Positions 34,946 through 44,428 are shown, counted from the first letter of the stretch. The stretch is 64,000 nt of DNA from Paucibacter sp. DJ2R-2 (GCF_025717675.1 NZ_JAJIRT010000013.1:98309-162308); one strand, 5' to 3'. Notes: generated from the letters alone by a model not told the origin. A program made the numbers and translations.

Positions 34946-36952
34946 ATGCATCCCCAATCCCATTCCGCCGCGGCTTTGCCTGGTCTGAAGGCCGGCCTGA
35001 TCCTGCTGTCCAGCCTGACTCTGGGCCTGGTGCTCAGCGCTTGCGGAGGTGGCGGAGGTGGCAGCAGCGGCACGGATTCCGGCGGCACCGGGGAATCTGC
35101 AGCCGGTGTCACCACCTTTGCCGTGACGCCCACGCTCAGCGGTGTGGCTGCGGTCGGGGCGCCGCTCAGCAATGCCCAGATCAAGGTGATCGACGCCGCC
35201 GGCGCGGCCGTGGGCTCGGCCACGACCCAGCCCAGCGACGGCAGCTACAGCCTGAGCCTGAGCAGCAAGAGCCTGAAGGGCCCGCTGCTGATCCAAACCT
35301 CGGGCCTGGACTCGAGTGGCAACCCGCAGGTCCTGCACTCCATCGTGCCCATTCTGGATGCGGCCAAGCCGGCCATGGTGGCCCATGTCACACCGCTGAG
35401 CCAGGCCATCGTTGCCCTGTCCCTGGGCAGCGAGCCGCAGGCTGTGTTTGCTTCCGCTGCGGCCAGTGCCGCCCTGATTGCGCCGGCCGCCTCCGCGGCC
35501 AGTGCGGCCGGCGAGTTCGTCAAGACCTTGATCAAGACCCAGCTGACCGATCTCAAAATCACCAACACCGCCACCCTGAATCTTCTGTCTGACCCTGGAT
35601 TCGTGGCCAACAAGAGCGCCCAAGATTTGCTGCTCGAGGTCCTGCGCGTGCAGGTGGCCCGCAACAACAAGGGCGTGGATCAGCTCCTGATCAGCAACAA
35701 GCTGCAGCCCACGGCCGTGCCTGAGGTGGTGGTCGGCCTGGCCGCGGCCCAGATCGAACTGGTCAAGGCCACCGGCGGCTTGCCGGCCAATGCCATCAGC
35801 TCAAGCCTCAAGCTGGCCTCCACGTCCAAGGCCACGCTGGACAATCTGGCCAGCCTCGACGAGCTGAGCGCCGGCCTCAACAACCTGATCGCCCAGGGCA
35901 AACTGGCCGCCGATTTCAGCGCCTCGGCCTTGCTGGGTACCTATGAAAGCCACAACGCCGGCAGCAAGGCCGATCTGGCCGCTCGCCTGGCCGCCTATGC
36001 CGCCAACAAGCGCCAGCTGGGCCGGCTGATGGTGCTCGGTTGTGCCGATGACGTCTTGACGGGCGGCTTGTGCAAGCGCGTGATGGTGGCCGCAACCGTC
36101 AGCGATTCCAGCGGCGCCGTGCTCGAGTATTTCAGTGACGCCGCCACCTTCACCAAGGCCGCCGCGCCGGCCACCACCGGCGGCAAATGGAGTCTGATCG
36201 GCAATGCCCGCAAGCTGGACATCAATGTCTATCCGGTCAGCGTGCTCGATCTGGCGGCCGATGGCGCGGTCAACAGCGCCACCAAGCCCAATCCCTGGGT
36301 CGGCATCCAGGTCGAGATGCAGGCGCAGACCAGCGCCGCCACACCGGTCAAGCTGCTGGACACCGCCACCGTGCAGATGCCCAGCGGCTACAGCATTCCC
36401 TTTGCCTACTGCAGCCGGCCCCTGCTGTGCATTTCCTACACCCCCGGGGCGACCCGGGTAACACCGATCGGCAGCATTGCCGACAGTGCCCTGCAGCAGT
36501 CCGCCATCGGCTGGCTGGGCAGCGCTGAAAGCCAGCGCGGTGCCAAGTTCGTGGCCGCCTACACCTCGGGCGGCGCGGCAGAAACTCGCTCAGTCTTCCT
36601 GCCGGCCGATGTGCCCGCCGACACGGCGCGCAGCCGCTTCCCCAGCCTGGACGCGATCACGGCCACAGCGCCGCTCAAGGCCGCTGCTTTGCGAGACGGC
36701 TTCACCATCAACTACGCCACCTGGGCGGCCGCCAACCCGGACATGCGCTTGATCAGCGTGCGCACCTTGTTGACGGGCGGTTTCGTGCCCTTGCTGGTCG
36801 ACAACGCGCCACCCTTGCCCCCCAAGACCGCCTTGGCGCTGCCGGGCCTGAGCTTGCCCAATCCTCTGACCTTGTCGGCCGAAATCTGGCTGGGCGCTCA
36901 GGACATGCAGGGGCGGCGTTTTTACACGAGGTATGCGCTGCAGGCCGAGTGA
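34946..36952 (+). CDS. large hypothetical lipoprotein
   Basis: 668-residue exported lipoprotein: hydrophobic SSLTLGLVLSAC with lipobox LSAC, then a run of six glycines and a Ser/Gly linker. Residues about 70-130 look like a carboxypeptidase-regulatory-like beta domain (SGVAAVGAPLSNAQIKVIDA). The rest is Ala/Ser-rich with alternating helical and beta text and a C-terminal WLGAQDMQGRRFYTRYAL. No named family recognised for the body. An upstream ATG at 34910 would add 12 residues. A terminator and tRNA-Ser follow. Confidence 0.8.
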   Translation: MHPQSHSAAALPGLKAGLILLSSLTLGLVLSACGGGGGGSSGTDSGGTGESAAGVTTFAVTPTLSGVAAVGAPLSNAQIKVIDAAGAAVGSATTQPSDGSYSLSLSSKSLKGPLLIQTSGLDSSGNPQVLHSIVPILDAAKPAMVAHVTPLSQAIVALSLGSEPQAVFASAAASAALIAPAASAASAAGEFVKTLIKTQLTDLKITNTATLNLLSDPGFVANKSAQDLLLEVLRVQVARNNKGVDQLLISNKLQPTAVPEVVVGLAAAQIELVKATGGLPANAISSSLKLASTSKATLDNLASLDELSAGLNNLIAQGKLAADFSASALLGTYESHNAGSKADLAARLAAYAANKRQLGRLMVLGCADDVLTGGLCKRVMVAATVSDSSGAVLEYFSDAATFTKAAAPATTGGKWSLIGNARKLDINVYPVSVLDLAADGAVNSATKPNPWVGIQVEMQAQTSAATPVKLLDTATVQMPSGYSIPFAYCSRPLLCISYTPGATRVTPIGSIADSALQQSAIGWLGSAESQRGAKFVAAYTSGGAAETRSVFLPADVPADTARSRFPSLDAITATAPLKAAALRDGFTINYATWAAANPDMRLISVRTLLTGGFVPLLVDNAPPLPPKTALALPGLSLPNPLTLSAEIWLGAQDMQGRRFYTRYALQAE

Positions 36953-36981
36953 TCGGTAGGCTGCCAGGTCCACGATAAAGA

Positions 36982-37013
36982 AAAACGGCCTGCTTGAAAA
37001 AGCAGGCCGTTTT
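36982..37013 (+). terminator. strong bidirectional hairpin terminator
   Basis: A 14-bp perfect stem (AAAACGGCCTGCTT / AAGCAGGCCGTTTT) with loop GAAA. The A and T ends let it work for the lipoprotein gene on plus and for tRNA-Ser transcripts on minus. Confidence 0.87.
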
Positions 37014-37017
37014 CATG

Positions 37018-37107
37018 TGGCGGAAGCTGTGAGATTCGAACTCACGGAGGGGATAAACCCTCGCCGGTTTTCAAGACCGGTGCCTTAAACCGCTCGGCCA
37101 AGCTTCC
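37018..37107 (-). tRNA. tRNA-Ser (anticodon TGA)
   Basis: 90 bases with encoded CCA. Acceptor GGAAGCT pairs with AGCTTCC, discriminator G. The anticodon loop is CTTGAAA with anticodon TGA on stem CCGGT/ACCGG. A long variable arm (GCGAGGG...CCCTCCG-type) marks class II. T-loop TTCGAAT. Confidence 0.97.
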
Positions 37108-37160
37108 AGATACCTTGGGCGTTCGTCGCGGCGGATTCGCATTCTAGCTGCAAGCTTGCA

Positions 37161-37985
37161 TCAACCCGGCTTCTGCGCCTGCTCGCACTGCACCTGGATG
37201 ACTTCCAGGCAGCGGCCCTGTTCGACGCGGGCTGCGCTCAGTTGGCCACCCCAGATGCAGCCGGTGTCCAGGGCCAGCAGGTCGGGGCGCTGCAGCAGGC
37301 CGAGGGTCGACCAATGGCCGAAAGCGATCGGCTGGCCGGCGCTGCGGCGGCCGGGCGCGTCGAACCAGGGCTGCCAGCCGGGTGGGGCGCTGGCGCTGTC
37401 GCCCTTGGTTTTGAGGTCCATGCGGCCCGCTGCGTCGCAAAAGCGCAGACGGGTGAGGGCGTTGATGACCAGGCGCAGGCGATCGGGGCCGCGCAGGTCC
37501 TCGCTCCAGCGATCGGGTTCATTGCCATACATCTGCGGCAGGAACTCGGCCAGGTCCGGGCCGCGCAGCACGGCCTCCACTTCGCCAGCCAGGCTCAAGG
37601 TCTGAGCCACGCTCCAGTCCGGCAGCACCCCGGCGTGCACCATCAGCCAGCCCTGGGCCAGGCAGGCCATGCGTTGCTGGCGCAACCAGTCGAGCAGGGC
37701 GGCTCGGTCGGGTGCGTCGAGGATGTCGCTCAGCGTGTCACCCTTGGAGGCCTTGCGTGCGCCGTGGGCCACGGCCAGCAGGTGCAGGTCGTGGTTGCCC
37801 AGCAAGCAGGTGGCCGCCGCGCCCAGGCCGCTCAATCTGCGCAGCGTGGCCAGCGAGGCCGGACCGCGGTTGACGAGGTCTCCGAGGAAGTAGAGCTGGT
37901 CGCGCGAAGGCGAGAACGCGATTTTCTTCAGCAGGCGTTCGAGCGCATCGCAACAGCCCTGCAGGTCACCGACAAGATAGTTCAT
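37161..37985 (-). CDS. apaH: symmetrical bis(5'-nucleosyl)-tetraphosphatase ApaH
   Basis: 274-residue metallophosphoesterase hydrolysing Ap4A to two ADP. Motifs: YLVGDLQGCCDALE, FLGDLVNRGP, GNHDLHLLAVA, and MVHAGVLPDW. Length and ending match the E. coli enzyme. It diverges from the CNNM-type gene across about 105 bases. Confidence 0.95.
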   Translation of the reverse strand: MNYLVGDLQGCCDALERLLKKIAFSPSRDQLYFLGDLVNRGPASLATLRRLSGLGAAATCLLGNHDLHLLAVAHGARKASKGDTLSDILDAPDRAALLDWLRQQRMACLAQGWLMVHAGVLPDWSVAQTLSLAGEVEAVLRGPDLAEFLPQMYGNEPDRWSEDLRGPDRLRLVINALTRLRFCDAAGRMDLKTKGDSASAPPGWQPWFDAPGRRSAGQPIAFGHWSTLGLLQRPDLLALDTGCIWGGQLSAARVEQGRCLEVIQVQCEQAQKPG

Positions 37986-38090
37986 TGCGGGATTGTGCTG
38001 CCTTCGCTGTCAAGCGCTTCTGCTACGCTTGCGGCCTCTTGCAATCGCCCGCGCTCAATCTGGGGTTAACCCTCGGTAGTGGCGCTCTCA

Positions 38091-39389
38091 ATGGATACCG
38101 CGCTCGTTCTCTTTCTGATTCTGCTCAACGGCTTGTTTGCGATGTCGGAGATGGCTTTGACGGCCAGCCGCAAGGCACGTTTGCAGGTCATGGTCGAGAG
38201 CGGCGAGGGTGGTGCGCAAGCGGCCATGGACTTGCATGAGAACCCGACCAAGTTCTTGTCCACCGTGCAGATCGGCATCACTTCGATCGGTGTGCTGAAC
38301 GGCATCGTCGGCGACGCCGCCTTCTCCGGCCCCCTGGCCGCCTGGTTGACCCTGACCTTTGAGCTCCATGCCAAGGCAGCCGAGATCACGGCGACCGGCC
38401 TGGTGGTGGTGATCCTGACCGTGCTGACCATTGTGTTCGGCGAGCTGGTGCCCAAGCGTGTCGGCCAGATCTACCCCGAAACCGTGGCCCGCCTGGTGGC
38501 GCCGCCCATGGAGCTGCTGTCCCTGGCGGTGCGCCCCTTGGTGCGCTTGCTGACCTTTTTCACCGAGACCACCCTGGGCCTGATCGGCCTGCGTGGCCGT
38601 GCCCAGCGCGGCGTGACCGAAGAGGAAATTGCCGCCAGCCTGGAAGAAGGCTTGGACGCCGGCGTGATCGAGGAGCATGAGCACCAGATGGTGCGCAATG
38701 TCTTCCGCCTTGATGAGCGCGAGATCGGCTCGATGATGATTCCGCGTGCCGAGATCGCCTGGCTCGACGCCGACGACACGCCCGAGCAGGTGCTGACCGT
38801 GCTGCGCGCCCACGGTTACAGCCGCTACCCGGTCTGCCGTGGCGACCTGAGCGAGGTGCTGGGCGTGGTCTCGGCCCAGGCGCTGCTGCAGCGTGCGCTC
38901 AGCGGCGAGGAGCTGGCCCTGGTGCAGGACCTGGAGCAACCGGTGTTCGTGCCGGAGACGCTCTCGGGTATGGAATTGCTGGAACACTTCCGGGCCTCGG
39001 ATGCGCCCCTGGTGTTTGTGGTGGATGAATACGGCGAAGTGCAGGGCGTGATCTCTGTGCGCGACGTGCTGGAAGCGATCGCGGGCGAGTTCAATGCGCC
39101 CGGTGATGGAGATGCCTGGGCGGTACAACGCGAGGATGGGAGCTGGCTGCTGGACGGCCTGATTCCCGTGCCCGAGCTGAAGGACCGCCTGGAGCTGAAG
39201 GAACTGCCCGAAGAAGACCGTGGGCGCTACAACACCTTGGCCGGCATGATCATGCTGCTGCTGGGGCGTTTGCCGCGCACGGCCGATGTGGTGGAGTGGA
39301 ACGCCTGGAGATTCGAGGTCGTGGACCTCGATGGCAAGCGTGTGGACAAAGTGCTGGTCAGTCGACTGGCCGTAGATGGAGAAGAGTAA
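38091..39389 (+). CDS. CNNM/CorC-type (HlyC family) transport protein
   Basis: 432-residue inner-membrane protein often annotated hemolysin. A DUF21 (CNNM) membrane domain at about 1-180 has ALVLFLILLNGLFAMSEMAL and the conserved TVQIGITSIGVLNGIVGDA. Two CBS motifs lie at about 205-330, and a CorC_HlyC domain at about 345-425. Homologues export Mg2+ or related cations. A GTG 12 bases upstream is an alternative start. The stop TAA abuts the next ATG, so the SapC gene is coupled. Confidence 0.92.
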   Translation: MDTALVLFLILLNGLFAMSEMALTASRKARLQVMVESGEGGAQAAMDLHENPTKFLSTVQIGITSIGVLNGIVGDAAFSGPLAAWLTLTFELHAKAAEITATGLVVVILTVLTIVFGELVPKRVGQIYPETVARLVAPPMELLSLAVRPLVRLLTFFTETTLGLIGLRGRAQRGVTEEEIAASLEEGLDAGVIEEHEHQMVRNVFRLDEREIGSMMIPRAEIAWLDADDTPEQVLTVLRAHGYSRYPVCRGDLSEVLGVVSAQALLQRALSGEELALVQDLEQPVFVPETLSGMELLEHFRASDAPLVFVVDEYGEVQGVISVRDVLEAIAGEFNAPGDGDAWAVQREDGSWLLDGLIPVPELKDRLELKELPEEDRGRYNTLAGMIMLLLGRLPRTADVVEWNAWRFEVVDLDGKRVDKVLVSRLAVDGEE

Positions 39390-40154
39390 ATGAGTACACC
39401 CCCGCTGTATGGCAATTTGGTGCCCCTGGACCGCGAGGCCCACAAGAAGCTGCGTCTGAAGACGGAGCTGTCCACCGTGGACCGCGTGGTCGGCCAGAAC
39501 TCGCTGTTCTTGGCAGCGGTCGAGTTCGCCGAAGCCTGCAAGGAATACCCGATCGTGTTCGTGCGCGTCGGCGAAACCCCGACGGACGGCTCCAAGCAAG
39601 CTGTGGCCCCGCTGGCCGTGTTGGGCCTCAAGCCCGGCAGCAATCTGTTCGTCAAGGATGGCAAGTGGACCGGCAACTATGTGCCCGCCTTCATGCGCCG
39701 CTACCCCTTCGCCATGGCCCGTCTGGACCAGAACGAAGACCAGGTGGCCGTCTGCTTCGACAGCGAATGGCCTGGCTTCTCCGAGACCGAGGGCAGCTCC
39801 CTGTTCGCCGATGACGGCCAGCCGACCGAGTTCTTGCTGAACGCCAAGAACTTCCTGGAGAGCTTCGAGCAGGAATCCGAGCGCACCCGCGCCATCTGCA
39901 ACCACCTGGTGGAACTGGACCTGCTGCGCGATATGCGCTTCGAGGCCACCATGGGCAATGGCGAGAAGATCGACGTCGAAGGCTTCCTGGCCGTGGACGA
40001 GCAGAAGTTGGCCGAGCTGGCCGACGACAAGGTCGTGCAGCTGCACCGCAACGGCCTGCTGGCCTTGCTGGAAATGCACCGCGTGTCCATGGGCAATATG
40101 AGCCGTTTGGCCATGCAGCACACCAACGCCGCTGCCGCTGTTGCCGCCGCCTGA
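39390..40154 (+). CDS. SapC family protein
   Basis: 254-residue SapC-family protein, named from a Campylobacter S-layer locus but of unproven function. Recognisable text: YGNLVPLDREAHKKLRLK, SLFLAAVEFAEACKEYPIVF, and later FVPAFMRRYPFAMAR-like YVPAFMRRYPFAMARL. There is no signal peptide. The start codon directly follows the stop of the CNNM-type gene. A strong terminator follows. Confidence 0.9.
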   Translation: MSTPPLYGNLVPLDREAHKKLRLKTELSTVDRVVGQNSLFLAAVEFAEACKEYPIVFVRVGETPTDGSKQAVAPLAVLGLKPGSNLFVKDGKWTGNYVPAFMRRYPFAMARLDQNEDQVAVCFDSEWPGFSETEGSSLFADDGQPTEFLLNAKNFLESFEQESERTRAICNHLVELDLLRDMRFEATMGNGEKIDVEGFLAVDEQKLAELADDKVVQLHRNGLLALLEMHRVSMGNMSRLAMQHTNAAAAVAAA

Positions 40155-40205
40155 GCGACGCTGACCATGCCCTGACGGCCTGCTTGCACTGACAGGCGGC
40201 CGATG

Positions 40206-40250
40206 CAGCTCCTGACAAACCCGCTGCGGGTTTGCAGGAGCTGTTTTCTT
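40206..40250 (+). terminator. long-stem terminator after SapC gene
   Basis: Stem CAGCTCCTG-a-CAAACCCG / CGGGTTTG-CAGGAGCTG, 17 pairs with one bulged A, loop CTG, followed by TTTTCTTT. Confidence 0.88.
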
Positions 40251-40301
40251 TGGGGTCGCTGGCTACCATGCGGCCACAAAAACCTTCTGGGCGTGTAGTT
40301 G

Positions 40302-41729
40302 ATGTCGGTCTTGGTGTTTGAAGGCTTTTTGTCCACCCCGGAGATGCTGGCGCTGTTGGAGCCGGCCTCGGTGGTGCAGACCATGATGGACTTCGAGGCC
40401 GCGCTGGCGCGTGCCCAGGGCCGCTGCGGCGTGATCCCGCAGCCGGCGGCGCAGGCGATCGCCAGCTTGTGTCGGGTCGAGCTTTACGATCTGCCGGCCT
40501 TGGTCGAGGCCAGCGGGCCGGCCGGCAGTCTGGCCATTCCGGTGTTGCAGAAGCTGGCCGATACAGTTGCCCTGTTCGACCCCGTGGCCGCGGGTTATGT
40601 GCATTGGGGCAGCTCCAGTCAGGACATGGTGGACACCACCTTGGTGTTGCTGCTGCGCCGCAGCCTGCGCCTGATCGAGGACGATTTGCTGACCTTGCTC
40701 GGCCATTTGCTCGAGCTGGCCGAACAGCAGCCCGGCGTGCCCGTGCTGGCGCGCACCCTGATGCAGCCAGCCCAGATCAGCAGCCTGCGCAGCCGGGTGC
40801 TCAACTGGGCTCTGCCACTGCTGCGCAGCGCCCAGGCCCTGCGCGATGCCGCCGACGGCGCTCTGCAACTGCAGTTTGGCGGCGCCGTGGGCACGCTGGC
40901 CAGCCTGGGCGAACAGGCCGATGCCGTCAGTGCGGCCCTGGCTGCCGAGCTGCAGCTGCCCGAGCCCGCCATGCCTTGGCACACCCAGCGCGACCGCATG
41001 GTGCGCCTGGGCGCTGAGCTGGGCATTCTGTGCGGTGGCCTGGGCAAGCTGGCGCGCGACCTGGCCTGGCTGTGCCAGCCGGAAGTGGGCGAGCTGGCCC
41101 TGCGCGAGGCCGTTACACGTGATGCCGAGCGCGGCTTCAAGCGCGGCTCTTGCAGCGTCATGCCGCACAAGAACAATCCGGTGGCCTTTCTGCGCGCCCT
41201 GGCTGCGGCCGAGCGGGCGCCGCAGCGCGTGGCCGCCTTGCTGGCCTGCATGCCGCAGGAGCTGGAGCGCGGCCTCGGTGGCTGGCAGGCCGAGCTGGCG
41301 GAAATGGCCGGTCTGCTGCTGCATGCCCATGGCTCGGTGCGCGCCTTGTCCGAGGGCCTGGCCGGTCTGCGGGTGTTCCCGGCACGCATGCGCGAGCAGA
41401 TCGATGCGCAGCGCGGCCTGGTGTTTGCCGAGGCGCTGAATCTGCTCATGTGTCCGCTGCTGGGGCGCGAGGCGGCCCATGCCTGGGTGGAGCAGCTGTG
41501 CCGGCAGATTGAGTCCGACAGAGGCGCAGCCGGCTCGGCAGACCTGCTCGCGCTGGCCCAGCAGGCCGCCACGCGGCAAGCTCTGATGCCTGAGCGACTG
41601 GACCCGGCTGCCCTGGCTCGGGTGTTCGATGTCGAGGTCGCGACCGCACATGCCGACCGCCGCGTGGCTGCTGTGCTGCAGACGGCGCGCCGGCAATGGG
41701 CCGAACTCTCGGACCGGCCGCATTGGTGA
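40302..41729 (+). CDS. pcaB: 3-carboxy-cis,cis-muconate cycloisomerase
   Basis: 475-residue fumarase/aspartase-superfamily enzyme of the protocatechuate branch of the beta-ketoadipate pathway; it converts 3-carboxymuconate to gamma-carboxymuconolactone. Superfamily motifs: VHWGSSSQDMVDTTL, DGALQLQFGGAVGTLAS and the signature loop GSCSVMPHKNNPVAFLRALA. The start at 40302 is the second of two adjacent possible starts (TTG-ATG). No pcaC, D, G or H lie nearby; adenylosuccinate lyase is excluded by the motif spacing. Confidence 0.92.
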   Translation: MSVLVFEGFLSTPEMLALLEPASVVQTMMDFEAALARAQGRCGVIPQPAAQAIASLCRVELYDLPALVEASGPAGSLAIPVLQKLADTVALFDPVAAGYVHWGSSSQDMVDTTLVLLLRRSLRLIEDDLLTLLGHLLELAEQQPGVPVLARTLMQPAQISSLRSRVLNWALPLLRSAQALRDAADGALQLQFGGAVGTLASLGEQADAVSAALAAELQLPEPAMPWHTQRDRMVRLGAELGILCGGLGKLARDLAWLCQPEVGELALREAVTRDAERGFKRGSCSVMPHKNNPVAFLRALAAAERAPQRVAALLACMPQELERGLGGWQAELAEMAGLLLHAHGSVRALSEGLAGLRVFPARMREQIDAQRGLVFAEALNLLMCPLLGREAAHAWVEQLCRQIESDRGAAGSADLLALAQQAATRQALMPERLDPAALARVFDVEVATAHADRRVAAVLQTARRQWAELSDRPHW

Positions 41730-42031
41730 GTGCTGCCGTTTGGCGCTTGCTGCAAGCTTGCATGTGGCGCGCCAGATGTAAGTGCGCGAAGCCGGGAACT
41801 GGCCGCTTGCAAGCGCCTTGTTCCGACGACTGAGAGTGCCCGCGACCTGTGCGCCCAGCACTGGCGCGGCCTGTAGGGCAGGCCCCGGCTGTGCCTGGCA
41901 CGTGTCCGGATGTAAGTGCCGCGGCACCGTGTAAGTCACGTGTTTGGCCCCGATTTCCAGGGTGTTCTGTCCCTAGACTGGCCTCCGACTTCGCTCAGAT
42001 TCGAGCCTGGACGCCAACCCGAGAGCAGTAC
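41730..42031. other. non-coding interval with short repeats
   Basis: No gene supported. It holds a 12-base perfect palindrome CGCTTGCAAGCG (41804-41815). Two copies of GATGTAAGTGC occur (about 41775 and 41909), plus a third partial GTGTAAGT about 20 bases later. They could be binding sites for a regulator of the FeeM-type gene. Confidence 0.4.
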
Positions 42032-42706
42032 ATGAAACCCGTCGCACCATGCTTTGAAGCCCAGGATCTACCCTCGGGGCTGGCCTTTCGCACCGCTCAA
42101 AGCGAGAGCCGCATGGACGCCTACAGCCTGCTCGCCAGGCGCTATGCCGAGCGCGGCTACCTCTGCCAGGAGCTCAGCACGCACAGCGAGGGTTCGGTGA
42201 CCATCTGCTCGGCCTTTCTGGGGCAGGCGACCGTGGCCACCATTGCCGTGCGCTTCGATGGGGCCCAGGGCTTGGCGGCCGATGCCTTGTTTCCGGGAGA
42301 GCTGGCGGCCTTGCGCGCCAGCGGCCTGAGCCTGTGCGAATTTGGCCGCCTGGCGCTGGATCACGATGTCAGCGACAACAAGTCCTTGCTGGCCCGGCTC
42401 TTCCACCTGGCTTTTCTCCATGCGCACCGGCTGGCCGGCTGCGAGCTGCTGGTGATCGAGGTCAACCCGCGTCATGTGCCCTTCTACAAGCGCATGCTGG
42501 GCTTCGAGCAGCGCTCCGAGGTGCAGCTGAACCCACGCGTGCAGGCGCCGGCCGTGCTGATGGTGCTGAACCTCGTTCATGGGCGTGAGCGGATCGCCAA
42601 CTGGGGTGGCCGGGCTGCCGAGTTGGGCGCCGCAAGCCGCACGCTCTTTCCGTACTTTTATGGCCCCGACGAGGAAGCGGCGCTGCTGCTCAAGCTGCGG
42701 AACTGA
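42032..42706 (+). CDS. FeeM-type N-acyl amino acid synthase/GNAT acyltransferase
   Basis: 224-residue protein of the FeeM/PEP-CTERM-exosortase-system GNAT group (autoinducer-synthase-like fold). Visible family text: LARRYAERGYLCQEL near 27, CEFGRLALDHDVSDNKSLLA and the C-terminal acetyltransferase part LVIEVNPRHVPFYKRMLGFE. FeeM enzymes make long-chain N-acyl amino acids from acyl-ACP; the substrate here is unknown. It is on its own transcript, converging with the EAL gene. Confidence 0.8.
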   Translation: MKPVAPCFEAQDLPSGLAFRTAQSESRMDAYSLLARRYAERGYLCQELSTHSEGSVTICSAFLGQATVATIAVRFDGAQGLAADALFPGELAALRASGLSLCEFGRLALDHDVSDNKSLLARLFHLAFLHAHRLAGCELLVIEVNPRHVPFYKRMLGFEQRSEVQLNPRVQAPAVLMVLNLVHGRERIANWGGRAAELGAASRTLFPYFYGPDEEAALLLKLRN

Positions 42707-42732
42707 GGGGCGCTCCGCCCGCCAACAGCGTT

Positions 42733-43548
42733 TCAGCTCTTGAGGGCCTCGATCTGCTCGGCCGCCACCAGGCCCTGGAAGGCCGGCCGTGCGAACAGAT
42801 AGCCTTGCATCAGATGCGCGCCTTGGCTCCACAGCCAGTCGCGTTCGGCGCGGGTCTCCACGCCTTCGGCAATAACCCGGATCCCCATTTCGCGGCACAG
42901 GCCCAGCACGGCCTTGATGATCAGCTGGCGCGGGCCATGGCTGTCGATGTCGCGCAGCAAGCCCATGTCCAGCTTGATCAGGTCGGGCTGGAAGTCGGCC
43001 AGCAAGGCCAGGCCCGCATAGCCGGCGCCAAAGTCATCGATTGCATTGAGAAAGCCGATGCGCCGGTATTCGGTCATCACCTCGGCGTACCAGCGGCCGT
43101 CGCCGACGCGCTCGCCTTCGGTGGTTTCGAAAATGATGCGCTCCAGCGGCAGCCCATGGTGGCTCGCCGCTGCCAGGGTGGTGCGTATGCAGGCCTCCGG
43201 TCGGTAGACCGCATTGGGCAGGAAGTTGATCGACAGCCGCGTGCCAGGCAGGGCGGCCAGGCCCAGGCTCACCGCGTCCTTGATGGCCTTGACGCGGCAG
43301 GCTTGGTCGAATCGGTAGCGGTTGTCGTCGTTGATCAAGGCCAGCACGCTTGCCGCTGATTCGCCCTGGGGGCCGCGAACCAAGGCTTCATGGGCGTAGA
43401 TGCTGCCGTCGCGCAGGTCGACGATGGGCTGGAAGGCGTAGCTGAACTCGAATCCGAGGCGCTCTTCGCCTTGGCAGCCCGGGCAGCCGGACTCGTCCAG
43501 TTCGCCAAAGTGCGTTGCAGAAATCGGGATGTGCTGCGCTGGGTTCAT
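42733..43548 (-). CDS. EAL-domain cyclic-di-GMP phosphodiesterase
   Basis: 271-residue single-domain EAL protein. Catalytic residues look intact: HEALVRG, LSINFLPNAVY, IIFETTEGE, AIDDFGAGYAGLALL, DLIKLDMGL, VIAEGVETRAE and LMQGYLFARPAF. An N-terminal CPGC pair precedes the domain. It hydrolyses cyclic di-GMP. No sensor domain. It converges with the FeeM-type gene and lies 58 bases downstream of iclR. Confidence 0.92.
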   Translation of the reverse strand: MNPAQHIPISATHFGELDESGCPGCQGEERLGFEFSYAFQPIVDLRDGSIYAHEALVRGPQGESAASVLALINDDNRYRFDQACRVKAIKDAVSLGLAALPGTRLSINFLPNAVYRPEACIRTTLAAASHHGLPLERIIFETTEGERVGDGRWYAEVMTEYRRIGFLNAIDDFGAGYAGLALLADFQPDLIKLDMGLLRDIDSHGPRQLIIKAVLGLCREMGIRVIAEGVETRAERDWLWSQGAHLMQGYLFARPAFQGLVAAEQIEALKS

Positions 43549-43606
43549 TCCTGCCTCATGGAAAACAAGCGTTGGGGTGTTCGCGCGGAGGCCAGCTGGC
43601 TTGGCG

Positions 43607-44428
43607 TCAGGGTTGGGGATGCGGCCGCCAGCCCAGTTGGCTGGAGACTTCCTCGGCCGCGCGCCTGAGGCTGCGTGCGGGCAGCCCGCTGGCCGCCAGG
43701 CTGAAGCCGCGACTGGGGCCGATGGCGGTCAGGCTCAGCACCATGCGGCCCTGGTCGTCAAAGACCGGCGCGGCCAGGGCACTGACGCCGGCGACCACGC
43801 CGTCCTCGGCGCTGGCCAAGCCGACCGTGCGAATTTGGGCCAGCGTCTCGCGCAGGGTTTCCCAGTCCGGGTCGTTCAGGCGGTCGGGTTCAGAGTTGAG
43901 GGCGGCCTGCACTGTGCTAGCGGGCAGATGGGCCGCGAACAGCCGGCCCGAGGCCGTGCCGCGCAAGCTCATCACCGTGCCATGTCGCATGCTGATGTGC
44001 ACCGGGCTGGGCGCCTCGGCCACGCGCACGATGGTCGGGCCGCGGTTGCCCCAGACGGCGATGGCCACGGTCAGGCCCAGGGTCTGGGCCAGCTCCTCGA
44101 TGCGCGGCGTGGCCAGTCGCACCGGGTCGTATTGCTGCAGGCTGATCAGGCCCAGTTGCAGGGCCAGTGGCCCCAGGCCGTAGCGGCCGCTGACCGCCTC
44201 CTGCTCAACCAAACCCAGCTTGATGAAGCTGACCAGATAGGGGTGGGCTTTGGCCGGCGCCATCTCGGCCTCGCGGGCCAGGTCTTTCAGTGCCAGTGGG
44301 CGGCCGTGGTGGGCCAGGGCGGTCAGCAACTGGCCACCGACCTCGATGCTCTGGATCCCGCGCGGGCTGCGCTCGGGGCTGGCCTCGGCGGCGTTGCTTG
44401 CGTCAGCAGTGTCTGGAGGTTGGGCCAT
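43607..44428 (-). CDS. IclR-family transcriptional regulator
   Basis: 273-residue regulator: N-terminal winged helix (about 25-85, with ALKDLAREAEMAPAKAHPYL) and C-terminal effector domain (VAIAVWGNRGPTIVRVAEAP, ASGRLFAAHLP, GVSALAAPVFDDQGR). It lies upstream of, and divergent to, the homogentisate operon, separated by a large inverted repeat, and is the likely controller of it. Upstream translation can be extended, but the domain begins normally from this start. Confidence 0.93.
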   Translation of the reverse strand: MAQPPDTADASNAAEASPERSPRGIQSIEVGGQLLTALAHHGRPLALKDLAREAEMAPAKAHPYLVSFIKLGLVEQEAVSGRYGLGPLALQLGLISLQQYDPVRLATPRIEELAQTLGLTVAIAVWGNRGPTIVRVAEAPSPVHISMRHGTVMSLRGTASGRLFAAHLPASTVQAALNSEPDRLNDPDWETLRETLAQIRTVGLASAEDGVVAGVSALAAPVFDDQGRMVLSLTAIGPSRGFSLAASGLPARSLRRAAEEVSSQLGWRPHPQP

